From positions 22,918,700-22,982,699 of the forward strand of contig CM050657.1 in assembly GCA_027574665.1 (NCBI GenBank): a stretch of 64,000 nucleotides of DNA. The letters run 5' to 3'. Source of the DNA: Rhynochetos jubatus (Eukaryota; Chordata; Aves; Eurypygiformes; Rhynochetidae). The translations under genes were made by a program, and so were the position numbers. The notes under the pieces were generated by a model. It did not search any database, was not told the DNA's origin, and saw nothing but the letters and a program-made list of their open reading frames with translations. This document shows positions 25,101 through 36,900 of this stretch, piece after piece (within the stretch, counting starts at the first letter, position 1; each line of letters opens with the position of its first letter).

Positions 25101-26522
25101 AACCTGAGTGCCTTTCCCTGGCTGAGAACCAAAGTCTTTATTTAAATGTTATTTCTATGACTCCTTCCTTGCAGATCTACAGCCTTAATTCTTTTGGGAC
25201 ACCGTCTCGCAGCCTTTCCTCATACATTTGCTCTCCCAGAAACAGATACTCTTTTAACCTTCCCTTTGTTTGTTGTTAGTTTTTGTTTGTTTGGGTTTTT
25301 GAAATAAAACTCTTTCAGTTCCTAACATTAAGGGTCACTTTGTCCTCAGAGCCCACAGCAGTACTGCCAGGCAATTCAGAGGAAGAGAGCGTGTGGCTTG
25401 CACACGTATTTGGATTTAGAAGTCAAGAGAAAAAACAAGCAGTAATGTAACTTTTTGGCTATTTGGAAATTATTTTCTACAATAACTTAACACGTAGAGA
25501 CTCTCCAAGTGAGCGACTCTGCATTGGTAGAGTGTCACAGTAATATATACCCGCATACCTCACCCACAGACTGTTCATCCACCCTCAGCCCCTTAACAGG
25601 GGCAGCCCCAGACACCCCCCATGCAAGATCACTAGATTGCAAAGTTCAGCCTCTCTTCCATATATAACCCGTACAGCAGGAGACCTCCTAGGGACCCTGA
25701 TAACCAGAAGGACTAATAACGAAATCTCTCATGCTCATGCCTGGTTGGTAACAAATTTCTTTCTCAAAGGTGCCTTTGGGGTCGGGGATCAGAGCAGCTT
25801 TGCCTTGCCAGCGGGCACTGCCTGCACAAGGAGCCAGCAGTCCCCTCCCATCACTGCGGGTGCCCCACAGAGCAGCCAGGATGAAACCCTGGCTTCCGAT
25901 GGACCACGCTTGTGCTGCAACGTCCAGCATGGCTGAGCAGGGAGAGCCCAGCTTGTTACCCTTTGTGTGCATAACAGCCTGACAGCGCTTCAGGGACTCG
26001 GAGAAACAGAATCCCATTAAGATAACGCACACACGATACGAGTATCATGAGATAAAACGCCAGAGGCTGTGCTAAGTTGGGGTGCAAAGGGCCGGCACGT
26101 ACCCTGTGGGCGCCTGCTCACACGCACAGGTACCTGTGCACGTCAGGCATGCTCCAGCATTAACTGTCGTGCCCAAGCCGCCGCTGAGCAGAGAGGCAGG
26201 CATTGCAAGGAGGGCAAGTGGGTCCGCAGAACAGGGCTTCTGCCAACCCAAACACAGCTGAAAGACAGAACGTGAACTCGGAGGCCTACAGCTGACCGTA
26301 AGGGTGGCAAAAGCCTCTGGCATAGCACCACTCTACTCCAGGTTCCTAAGACACCTTGCAGCCCCGGGATTCCTTGGCCAGACCTGAATCCACGCTAAAA
26401 ATAAAGAAGGACTTTTTCTTCCCTTTTTTGGCCCTTCTCCCACACAACACAATTACTTTCTAATTACTAATATATTTTCTCAAGATATTAGTAAGAAGAC
26501 CAGCATGTTCAGGTCCACTTAC
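22115..26522. other. presumed intron, no further exon supported
   Basis: A GC-rich patch at 22.45-22.85 kb has overlapping unconvincing frames. The AT-rich part at 23.9-24.3 kb holds several TTTTTAAA-type strings. The (TGG)6 repeat is at 24463. No exon with good splice sites and matching phase was found. Confidence 0.5.
24463..24480. repeat. (TGG)6 trinucleotide repeat
   Basis: Six perfect TGG units lie between gcaa and ctcgtag. On the minus strand they encode the proline run seen in a short open frame that I do not regard as a gene. Confidence 0.95.
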
Positions 26523-26565
26523 GTTGCCAGGAAGGAGGATGCGGTCAGCCTTGCGGCAATCGCTG
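26523..26565 (-). CDS. candidate minus-strand exon beside a CR1 element (43 nt)
   Basis: On the minus strand the acceptor cgagccttttctcctgtag is contributed by the antisense of the CR1 copy starting near 26568. The donor AAC|gtaagtgg is strong. Entered in phase 2 it reads SDCRKADRILLPGN and ends in phase 0, matching the phase left by 33865-33984. It is short and two of three frames are open, so the evidence is splice signals plus phase only. If transcribed, it would be a case of a LINE supplying a splice acceptor. Confidence 0.2.
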
Positions 26566-26567
26566 CT

Positions 26568-26922
26568 ACAGGAGAAAAGGCTCGGGGGGATCTCAGTGGG
26601 TACAGATACCTGAGGGGAGGATGCAAAGATGATGGAGCCAGGCTCTTTGCAGTGGCTCCCAGGGACAGGATAAGAGGCAATGGGCACAAACTGAAACACA
26701 GGAGGTGCTGTCTGAACATCAGGAAACACCTGGTTTTAGTGTGAGGGTGACCACACACTGGCACAGGTTGCCCAGAGAGATTGTGGGGTTTCCACCCTTG
26801 CAGATACTCAAAAGCCATCTGTACGTGGTCCTGGGCAGCCCGCTCTAGGTGATCCTGCTTGAGCAGTCAGGCTGGATGAGGCGACCTCCAGAGATTACTT
26901 CCAACTCCAACAATTCTGTGAA
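26568..26922 (+). mobile_element. CR1 LINE, 3' portion with ORF2 C-terminal remnant
   Basis: The plus-strand translation contains GGCKDDGARLFAVAPRDR, then IRGNGHKLKHRRCCLNIRK, the conserved C-terminal part of the CR1 ORF2 protein. The frame then breaks at a TGA. The following 3' UTR ends ttccaactccaacaattctg, the usual CR1 tail. The element is 5'-truncated and inactive. It lies in the presumed intron between exons 22041 and 33201, in the same orientation as the gene. Its antisense start provides the polypyrimidine tract of the minus-strand exon candidate at 26523-26565. Confidence 0.93.
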
Positions 26923-29216
26923 ATTATTAATACAAGTCATGGGCTTAAGAGCAGGCTGGCAAAAGCAATGCTTCTCAGAAGAGCGCTGACAGCCCGTTTA
27001 CACAGCAAGGAAATCCAGCTCTCAGGGCAGAGCTGCAACAGGAAAAGCACAGACATCGCTCTGCAGACCAAAGTCAGCTTTGGCCTCACGAAAGCCTACG
27101 ACTACTTCATTTTTTCTGAAATGTAAAGCCAAGTGCATTTTCCCACTATTACAAGTTAACAGGAAGACAGTTACTTTTAAGATACTTGCACACTTTATAA
27201 ACCAAGAGCATAGTGAGGAAACCGCTCCAGTAAGCTCGAGGAGCTGCTCGCTCTGGAACGCCACGCTCGGTGGCAGAACACGAGCCCCAGCTGTACCGGC
27301 AGCTGGGCAAGTGTTCAGCAATAGGGATCAGCATCCGGGAGTGATGAGCAGAGCTGTCACCAGGGAGAGTACCTTAATCTGCTGTCTCTCCACTTTGCCT
27401 CTTTGCTTCCAGTTTTGTAAGCCAGGTACAAACCTTTTACTCTGCTTTCTTGACAGGGTTTATTTTTAACTTCTTCTGGCAGAAGGAGTAAACTTGGGAT
27501 AATCTGGCAGGCTCTGTTCCTCAAAAAGCAGCAGATCTGCCTGTAGCAGGATGCAGATACCTTCTCTTGCTGCCCCTGCTCTGGGAGTACGGATGGTTCG
27601 TTTTTCCCACTGCGCTGCAGCAGTAAGGAATTTCTCTTGGAAAACTTACTTAGCACACCCTTAACCCCCCGTGTTGAGGACACGTGTTCAGACATCTGCT
27701 CTGAACATTTTATCCAAAAATGCTATTTTTCTCCTATCACAAAATCTTAGCGAAGTGAAAAATGTGTTCTTTTAACACTCTGGCTTTACTTCCGCATATC
27801 CCCTAAGATCCAAAACCTCCAGGCTTCCCGTATCTGTTTGAAGATGGCTGCAGAACTCAACAAGTCTGTACCCTTCTCGTTTCACATTCATTTTTCTTCC
27901 CCACTGATACCACGAAGCAATCTCTAATTCATAATCACATCCGTGTCAGGTTCCCAATCTTAAGAGAAGCACTTGGCACTTTAATCTTCAAGCAGATTAC
28001 ATGTTTCCTGTTAGGACTTGAAATCTAACTCTGTGCACGTGTGCGGGTGCCTGCGTGTTTCTGAAGATTCGCTTAAAATAAATAATAAAAGGGAAGGACG
28101 AACAAAGGGTTGAAACTTCTCTATCAGGGGTCTGGAATTAGTTCCACTGATGATGCAAAAAACAAAGTGGAATTGGCTGCTTTTGCTCCACTCTGCCTGT
28201 GTGCCATCGTGGATACTTTCTGTACCAAGTCCCGCTGCAGCAGAAGTTTGTCCTGTCCCCCCAACTCCCGACCGCACGGAGCCCCGACTCCTCAGGAGAC
28301 GCTGCAGCACCGTCACAGCACACAGCAGGGCCACCTGGGATATGCACGTCTGGAAAATAAGGCTGGCTACACAACACGGGAAGGCTAACCATAGAGGAAT
28401 TTACAGAAGGGGGGTCAAACCAACACATTTCTGACTGCAAAATTCTCCACCAGCGAGAGGCTGATAAAGTAAATTTAGCTTCAGCAGTCCCTCTCCTGGA
28501 ATGAGCTGGCATTCACAAAACTGCTACAGAGCACTAACGTCCAGCCAAAGGGGGAACACAAAACACCATCTCCGGAACAGGGGCTGGGGCGTAGGACGGA
28601 CCCCGAGATGAGATTACGGCAGGCTGGCACAAGCTCTGCTAGAGGAAAGCACAGGAGAGATGAATGATACCAGCAATACAGTAATGGTTTTGAGTAGTGA
28701 AATTTGACATGTCAGCCACCGCTTTTAAAAATATCTTCCCCTTAAATGTGTACTGTCAGCATGTTAACTGCAAGGTTACTGATACCTAGGACACGTACAT
28801 GATAGGCAGCATCAAATCAAAACGCTCCACACTGCTCTCCCTTTAACCTTGATCCAAAGGGACCATTTCTGATGGCTGGAACCCTCTGAATCTCCAGGCT
28901 CATCCATTCCCTGGCTCCTCCCCGCAGGCTACCAGTCCCACCGGCAGCTGGGTACTGCTGCCGTGTGGCAGGCTGTCTGCTAGAGGCCGGAGCGGGTCCG
29001 TAATTCAGAGCACATACTGGATGCAGATGCACAGCTGCTGTAGCACAGACTTTTTGGTCCCCAGCAGTCCGGTTCTGATTCAAACCAGAGACTGTTGCTC
29101 CTGAACACAAGCGGCACTTTCATGTTCCAGCGATGGAAAGAACAACTTCTTTTATGTCGGACCAGAACAGGGTAGATTTCAGCTAGGGACAAGAGTACCT
29201 TACATTGGTATTTTGA

Positions 29217-29252
<36 letters not shown>

Positions 29253-31754
29253 CACTCATAAAAAAAAGAGGATAAACATCTCCTGCTCTTTTGATGCATT
29301 TTGCCAGGAACAGAGTACAGTTCCTAGAGTTTCAGTTGTGTTGTGGGCTTGCCGTTCCTCAGCATGACAGCAGGATTGTGCTGACGGCTGAAGAATATTC
29401 CCTCTTTCAGGGACGGAGCAGAGAGCTGTCAAGGCAGGAAGGCTTTGACTAAAGCTGTGCCTGCCAGTGAGTTTGATGAGCAAAACATGGTGGTACCTAA
29501 AAGCTTGCAGTTACGGGATGTAGCACTCCCTCACACGCTCATTTTCAGAACTATTACAATCAAAGAGCGCTCTTAGCAGTTTGCTTTGCTCGATATAAAT
29601 GGGGGACAGAGGCCAGCAGAGTGTTTTGCAGTTAATCACACAGCACAATACGAAATAGGTGTCAGTGAGCTGCCCCCTGTACGATTTATTAAAGGAGTAA
29701 TGCAGCAAGGGTGGCAGCACATGTCTTCGCTAGCTAATCCCTGCTCAGTCCAGCATCGTGTGCCCGTAATGCCACCTGATCACAGCAGCCTCTTGTTGAG
29801 GTTTCCAGCCCCGGTGTCACAACCCATCAAACCGGTGCTGAAATAGTGACCGACGAAACGCAGGGGACAGCCTGGTGCGAGACCCCATGAGCTGCCTTCT
29901 TACAGCACCTCCCAGATGGAAACTGGGCCGGCTCATGGGGAGGCGAGAACTCCTCAGAAAGAAGGGCAGGTCTTATAAGGAAATAAAATAGGATGAAAAC
30001 AACCAGCAGAAGTAAATATAGACTGAGTATCAGGGCAATGTAGTGCTGAGATGTGTTACAAAACACAATAGTGTCCCCGAAGTACTGCTAATAGACAGCT
30101 AGTTAGAACTGGGCTGCAGAGAAGCTAAAAGGATGGCACAGTCTCGCTCCAAATCAATACAGCCTGCAGCTCTTATCACGTCTTTCCTGCCCCTGAAGCC
30201 CATGAAATACGTGATCACCTTGCCTGTTTGCTCCCTGACCCCTCATCAAGTCAGTCACTATGACGGCCAATTAGCGCAAGGCGAGGTGGGTTTTCCACTG
30301 CTTTACATCTCCTCCCTTGGAGATGACCCCGGCTCTCCACGCCGTTCCACAAACACAGGAGAGCCTTTGTAAGAGAGGAGCAGGGCTCGCACAAGTGCAA
30401 ACAAAGAGCTTGGAGGTGCTTTTCCTTACAGACACACACGGACCCTCTGTACTTGGCATAAACGGCCAGATCTGACTGAAACCGCTGGGTAACTAAGCGC
30501 CTCAAACCCAGGAGAGGCTAACAGGCTTGAGAGAAGGGCACTTGGGGAGGAAATGGGACATGAAGCTCGAGAGGGCGGTTTTAAATGCTAACTATTCCCA
30601 TCAACACGCTGGGAACCCAGAAAGCAATATCCAATGCTCAGTGGAGATCTGTTGTCCCGCATGATTACGGAGCCAGTCAGGCAGAGGTGATAAGTGAGCG
30701 GGTGCACTCATCACACCTCTCAGTCCGGGAGAGATTTATTCAGGCCCATCAGAAAGAAATGGGACAGGACTGTGTGACCTGACTTGCAATAAGCTTCAAA
30801 AAAAGTCATGACCAGGACAGGAAATTAATTTGGCAGAGTCCAGGCCCCTCAACACACGATACTGGCCCTTAGTTGCTTCTTCATATTATGCAAAAAACGC
30901 CATATAAAAATAATCGCAGTGACCTTTAAGGACTAGAAACCAAGCTGAACTGGAACAATTCTCAAAATGAAGAATCTTAAATAATAAGTAATATTATTGC
31001 CTCTGATCCCTGGCTCCACACCCACAGAAATGAAAACAAACCTCCATTCCAGAAAATCTTTACACAACAGTGTTATTTGTTGGTTTGTTTTCAAACATTT
31101 ATTTCCTAAGATAAGCCTATGTCAAATTGAAGAGCGGGGGAGTGGGCAATTAATTATTTTACGGCATACGTGGTGGGGACATTTATACGCTGCTGCAATA
31201 CAAATATTAAGAAAGTAATTTTCCAAAGACCTAGATACCACTTTTAGGCCAGCTTCCCTCGCCTGACTAAGCTGGTATTAATCAAAGGTTGAATTCTTTC
31301 TTTACTTTTGGTTTTGTTGGGTTTGAGCGACACCGAGACTGACCTTTGGAGAGAAACAAACCCAGGCAGCCTGCAAGCGGTTCATGCCCGTATGCAACTG
31401 CTGAACGTCCACCAGCTTGAAGACAACGAACTTCGGGGTTTGAGATTTCAGGACTAATGGGAGAGGTTCTAATCCACACCTGAACCTTCCGAGCCTGTGT
31501 CTGCACGCTAAATTGCTGCCCTGTGGGCAGAGACCATTCACACCACACGTCATCCGGCCACATCTGACGTGCTGTGTTCAGCACTGTCCCTAAACTTACC
31601 TCTTCCTAAAGAGGTCCTTCACCCTGCAGTGGAGAAAATCCACCTGTCCTGCACTAATGTACCAGACTGTATGGCAACTCAGCACACTCAGGGTCCTAAA
31701 GTTCTTGGTCTTTGCCTTTTCTCCCCATTGACTTTCATTCCTTTCTGTTTTCAG
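26923..31754. other. presumed intron with TA microsatellite
   Basis: Apart from the microsatellite, nothing definite was recognised. Short open frames up to 129 codons lack motifs. Confidence 0.5.
29219..29250. repeat. (TA)n microsatellite
   Basis: About 15 uninterrupted TA units follow a short gagcat lead and end in tatacac. It is a likely polymorphic locus, located in the presumed intron before exon 33201. Confidence 0.97.
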
Positions 31755-32093
31755 TCTCCAACACTATTTCAGTTCTTGAAGAGAAGGGCTTTGAAGGGAC
31801 TAACTGTTGTTAGGAAACCCCAGTTACGGGTCAGGCCCGCAGTGCTAGGCGGTACAGTTAAGATGGAGCGTTCAGCTCGTTCCTCTACAACGACTTTCCA
31901 ACTCGAGCTCAGCACCTCTCTGCCCCTGCGCAATTACTCCTGTTTGCAGCGTGCTCGCCTAAGGAGCCACGCAATGACGCTCGTGCTTAAGCAGGGGACT
32001 GAGGTTTCCTACCGCAGCCGGGTGGGGAATCGGGCATCTTTAAGTGAAGCAGGTTTTGTGGCCAAACACAAGCCAGAAACCTATGGATATTGA
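31755..32093 (+). CDS. candidate alternative terminal or cassette exon, 112 codons
   Basis: The acceptor cattcctttctgttttcag is strong, and phase 0 (the phase left by exon 22114) is open for 112 codons to TGA at 32091-32093. It starts SPTLFQFLKRRALKG and is rich in Arg, Leu and Ser. The same frame is open for about 60 codons upstream of the acceptor, so the open stretch is not delimited by the splice site. AATAAA lies near 32274, compatible with a short 3' UTR. A weak phase-0 donor (CGG|gtgggg) near 32017 would instead let it splice into exon 33201. No family is recognised. Confidence 0.25.
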   Translation, partial: SPTLFQFLKRRALKGLTVVRKPQLRVRPAVLGGTVKMERSARSSTTTFQLELSTSLPLRNYSCLQRARLRSHAMTLVLKQGTEVSYRSRVGNRASLSEAGFVAKHKPETYGY

Positions 32094-33200
32094 GGTTAGC
32101 ACTCGCTTTCACCCTTTAACACCAAGCACATGAAATAGGCAGAACAGTCCGGTATTTCCACTGGACTTACCGGAAGAAGCAGCGTATTACTACTGCCTCC
32201 TGAGAAAACAGGTGTTTGCTCTCCACATTTACTTTAATTCCTTCAATTTTGCTGCAAATCCATGAGAGACCAAAATAAAATTTATTACCAGAGCTGTATG
32301 AGCTTCACTGTTTCTGCTTTGCCACAGAGAGGAGCGGCAGCGCAAATAAGGTGGAAAAAATAAAATCAAAAATAAATCATGCAAAACCCCCTAACGCTGT
32401 GGGAAAGCTTAGCAAGCACAGTGACCAGAAGATTTATAAAGGTGTGTAAGGGCATACTGACCAAGACTAGTACCATTGACTCACCAGAGACATTCTGAGA
32501 ACAACTGATGCCTCCTTAAAGGAAACCAGGTATTAAAGAGTGCCTTATCCTCCTGTACTTCTTATTATTTTCCAATAATCATATAACAGTCCTGTGGTAA
32601 AACAGTAACGTGAACTTATGCTGACCTTTGCTATTTGAACTCAGACTGCAATAGAGTAGGAAACGCGGCGCTCACAAGAGGCCAGAAGTGAATGGGGCTA
32701 TTCATAACTCACTACCGGTGGCAGCCCCCTAAACCCATGCATTTATACAGCACTCAATACCCCACTCCTCCTTGTAGGACAGGATTGGACGGGCCTTACC
32801 AGGCTACAAAACGTGCTGTCAGTGTCACCTTCTTCAATACACTCATCCATGATGACTGCAGATCATGCTCTTCTCTTTTTTCCCCAAGGGCCGGGTTGCA
32901 TGTTTGCATTAGGGAGCCACATGCCACATAATTCGGGTTGGATGGGCCTCGACACGGTGCCAACGCTGCCTTCGGCTGGGTATCATGTGGATGCCAATAT
33001 TGCCACGGGTTAGTTCATTAAAAGGGCACTTGTGATGGCAGGCAAAGAAAAACATTAACTTCAAAGGCAAAGCACACGAGATAATTTTGATCCTGCATTC
33101 CACCCTCGTTAAAAAAAAAAATAATTGAAAATCACAGTGACATACCATGTATCTGCTAACCTTAGGCTTCCAACCACCAAGCTAATTCTTCCTCCTATAG

Positions 33201-33275
33201 GTACCTCATCTGAACACGCAAGAGACACTCTTCAAAGGATTCTTTGGAGGACAACTTGTCTCATTTAAACTGAAG
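33201..33275 (+). CDS. internal exon of the same unrecognised gene (core chain, exon C)
   Basis: This 75-nt segment follows the acceptor ttcttcctcctatag and precedes a near-consensus donor, AAG|gtaagt. Phase 0 is the only open frame, and it matches the phase-0 end of exon 22041-22114. The 25 codons read VPHLNTQETLFKGFFGGQ and end SFKLK: hydrophobic, aromatic and glycine-rich, unlike the basic segment before it. Together the three exons give 103 residues without a stop. The exon ends in phase 0, so the next exon must start in phase 0. The family is not recognised, and membership of one transcript is inferred from splice-site strength and phase agreement alone. Confidence 0.55.
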
Positions 33276-33864
33276 GTAAGTGGATCTCCAGAGGAGAAGT
33301 CAGTCAATCTCAGTTTCACATCTGATCACGCTTGTATGTCCCAACAAGAGCCTTTGCTACAAATGCATTTGAAGTTTTAAGGACGCTGCCAGTTCCTAGG
33401 GGCTTAACATAAAAGGTAGCCAGGGGAGATGCCCCAAGAGAAACCTAACTGTAGAGGGAAATTAAAAAAGATCTTCTGAATTCAGACCACAGAACATGAA
33501 CTGTGCCAAAACATGCTCAGAAGTTTCCTTCATCACCTTGTAAAACACTGGAGAAAGTCAGAAGTGAGACAATTTCTCCTTTTAAGAGGGAAATTTATTC
33601 CATTGTAATTCAAAATGCAAGCAGCGTTAAATTTATAGACTTCAGATTTTATCCAGTTGTAAAAATCCTGCCCTTATTTGCCAGATCTTGTTGGACACCT
33701 TAGCCCATGTCCGCAGAAGTGCTGGCATTCCGCTGTGCTGCCGGCAGGGAGCTGCGGACAGACGGACATCGCAGATCAGCACCTCGACTTGCTTTCAGCT
33801 TACCCCACGGCACGGGAAAACAACGGGTCAAACCGATTTTTCTGCTTCCCCTTTGCCAACTTAC

Positions 33865-33984
33865 CTGACAAAAAAATGAGGGTTTTCAGGCAAAGCGGTT
33901 CTCATGCAATCCCTCCAGTTATGGTGTTGGCAGAGGGGAACACGCAGCGTGGGCTTCAAAGGTTGGTGGTGGTCCTCCCGTTCG
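33865..33984 (-). CDS. candidate minus-strand exon (120 nt)
   Basis: On the minus strand the acceptor cggcttttctctgacag and the donor TCAG|gtaagttgg are both excellent. Only one frame is open across the whole segment. It begins EREDHHQPLKPTLRV, continues with PLCQHHNWRDC and ends PENPHFFV with two spare bases (phase 2>2). It lies antisense within the intron after exon 33275. The next minus-strand candidate downstream, 26523-26565, starts in the compatible phase. The family is not recognised. An antisense noncoding RNA would also fit. Confidence 0.25.
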
Positions 33985-36900
33985 CTGTCAGAGAAAAGCC
34001 GAGGTAGGCTACAGCTCTGCAGCCAGCTCAAGCTCATTTCAAACAAGAATTGGATTACTTGTGGGCAATGCTTCCCTAGGGAGCATGGTTTGGGAACACG
34101 GCTTTGCAAGATGGACTGCTCTGGCTGTTTAGTTCAGTTACCTCAAATTCAATTCTTTTCCCCAGAGCCCACAGGAGTTCAGCACTACAGTACAGTGTCT
34201 AAAGGTGTCTGCGAAGTTTCCAGAGCACTTGCACTGCAGGTCAATCTTCCCAAGCTGCTGAGCCACATGGGATGCCTTTAATGACAGTGCCAGCAACAGG
34301 GATGCTCAGGCCCTGCACGTTTGTCTACAGCATTATCCTACACGTTACCAAACCTGTTACATCAAATATAAAGGTGAGATGATAAAATACGCATGTTAAA
34401 CAGAGATGATCATCAAAACTGCTGTTCCTACAAGCCTAGAAAGTGAGATTTCGGTTGCTTAATTAAGTTCAAAGAACAACGTTTGATGAAATCTATTCAT
34501 CCCAATAGTAAGTGCTGCAACTACAGATAGGTAAACACTATTCTTTTAATCATGCTGCCAGTCAAAAACTCTTATCAAAGCCATTTGTTTAAGTCTGTCA
34601 TGCTGAAGGAGCCATGACACTCCATCTTTCTCTAGACTCGTACTGCTGCACCTTTATAGCCAACTTCCTAAGACACGCCTGTCTTTTATTTTATTAAATG
34701 CTGGAATTATTTTGCTGCTTGTTGAAGGTGACACATGCTTAGGGTGGACAAATAAAGCTCACGCACCTCATTCGTGATCTGAGTAGTTCTTTGCAGATAA
34801 TTCAGTTTTCCAGTCAATCTAATTATAGTCTGAAGTTATTGCAGCAAAGACTTTCAAGTACAAAGCAAAGCAAATGGAGTAGGAGCGAAAGCCGTTCATT
34901 AATCCCGGCTGGCATTGCTAGGAGTGGCCTGTGCCCTCGGGCTATTCTCCCCACCTTAGCATTCAACCTTTATTTTACCTATTATGTGCATCAGATGGTA
35001 AATATTTTACTTTCTCTAAACTACGGTAACCCTGACGGTGATCGCAGAGACAGTTTGTTTTGTTATATGAATTTCTTTCTTCCGGTCTTAAACATTCCTG
35101 AGCAAGATCCCCACACAGTATTAACTGACACCACGGCAATGATTTATTGAGAGGATGGGAATAAGAAAAGAAAGCCTGCTCATGAGAAGAATTTCTTCTT
35201 CCATAATACCTTTAATAAAAACAATAATCTATTCATCCCTCTTCACTTTTCATCATCTCCCTCTTATTTGAAGAAACTACATCTGCCACATCAATGGCTG
35301 CTGGAATTTAATTTTTAAAACTTCAAGTCATTAAGATCACAAGGTAATTTCAGCCCGGCAGTTGCAGAACCTCACCACACTTCGGGGCATGATTTGTTAC
35401 AAGGGAGGGGGGGAAAAAAACCCAACCAAACCCTGCAGGTACAAATTCTGCCTTTTCCTTTTGATTTTGCAGGGCAGACAGTTTGCCTTCTAAACTGCAT
35501 CCTGCCCCCTGGGAGGGAAGGCACGAGCCTGCCCGGGCCAGTGAGGTCGCTGCGCGAGCAGCCCACTCGGGAAGGGTGCCCGTCCGCCACACACTCAACC
35601 CCATCTCTCTGAACAGACCCGCAGCGCTTTGAGGGTCCCCCATCCAACACTGCAGCCAAAGGCTATGCCAGAAGACGCTTCACCTTTCCTGGCCCAGTTA
35701 AAACATGCGGCCGTCTGCAATTTCGCACCCACAGAACGGCTTAGAAATCACAGCGGAGCTGGTGGAGCATTAACAGGTCTCCCGAGGCACCGGTATGCCA
35801 GAGTTTGTCCGAGGGCAAGCACGGCAGGCTCGCGAGCCCTCGCACCCTGTGCTGGCACGCACTGCTCGGGGCGGACCATGGGCACCGGGGATGGGGCTCC
35901 TTTCACCAGGCTGCATTCGGCCAACCAAAGGAGCACAAACCCCTTTTTCTCCCTCTCCCCTGCCCCAGAGGAGGGGACCTTTTTCTGGCAAACCCGCAGA
36001 AGTGGAAGGCACAATGAGGGCTGGTTTTGGGGGGAAGCACAGGGGAGCGCGGGTTGAATCTGGTGCTCAGTGCGTGAGGCAGAACCAGACAGTGCCTCAG
36101 CTCAGCTCCTGGCATCTCCCTGGTGCCAGAGCCAGGCCATGAACAGGGCCGGGCCAGGGTCAGCAAGGAGACCCCAGCCTCGCTGCCACCCACAACAGCA
36201 GCAATGGTGAGCATGCTGTATGCCAGATACAGCCTGTGACAACACTTTACAGTCAAAACCAAAATCAAGCTTGTGGGGTTGCAGCACGATGACCTGAGCA
36301 CTGCACGACAGCAACACCTTAAGCCACAAGTTACTAGTGACACGTTGGAGGCCAGCACCCATTACGAGTGCGCTGCTCTGGTGCAAGCTCTGAGCTACCT
36401 GTGCCAGCAGGGCCACCGCTACTCCCACCATCCACTCTCGTTTCCAAAGACGGCAGCCTCTGGGGGACGGCCGAGATTGCCAAACAAGCCATCGGTCCCC
36501 AGTTTGCCAACAGACCCATCAGGGACTAACTGTTAGGATTCACGGCCTTTCGACAGCCTGCCATGTGCCCACCTCACTTGGGCTGCCGCAGGGCTGCTGC
36601 AGCCTGGCACGCCGGTCCCAGGCAGTGCCCCGTGCTCAGAGGCAGCTGTGTAAAGGCCCCGGCACAGCCAGGCTTCTGCTAGTGGCGTGTCCCAGGCCTG
36701 CTCCTACAGTGTCGTGCTGCTCCCGTGGCACACCTGCTCCCACCTGGGGCAAGCCAGGACAGGCTGAATATGAGAGCGGTTTGCCCGGGACTGACGGCTC
36801 CAGGGGTGGGGGCAGGAGGTTCCTGCAGTCCCTCTGGCAGGAGGGAGGCACTGGCCCAGCCAGGCAGCAGGGAAGATGGCAGGTGAGGCAGGTGGCCAGC

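Noticed and set aside
34791-35150. 119-codon frame in average-composition DNA after a moderate acceptor
   Set aside because: Somewhat unexpected by chance, but no phase-appropriate donor, no motif and no clear link to the exon chain.
36124-36204. Phase 0>2 exon candidate that could bridge 33275 to 40037
   Set aside because: Acceptor tract is weak and the translation is low-complexity Gln/Pro/Arg; other equally weak candidates exist nearby, so none was chosen.
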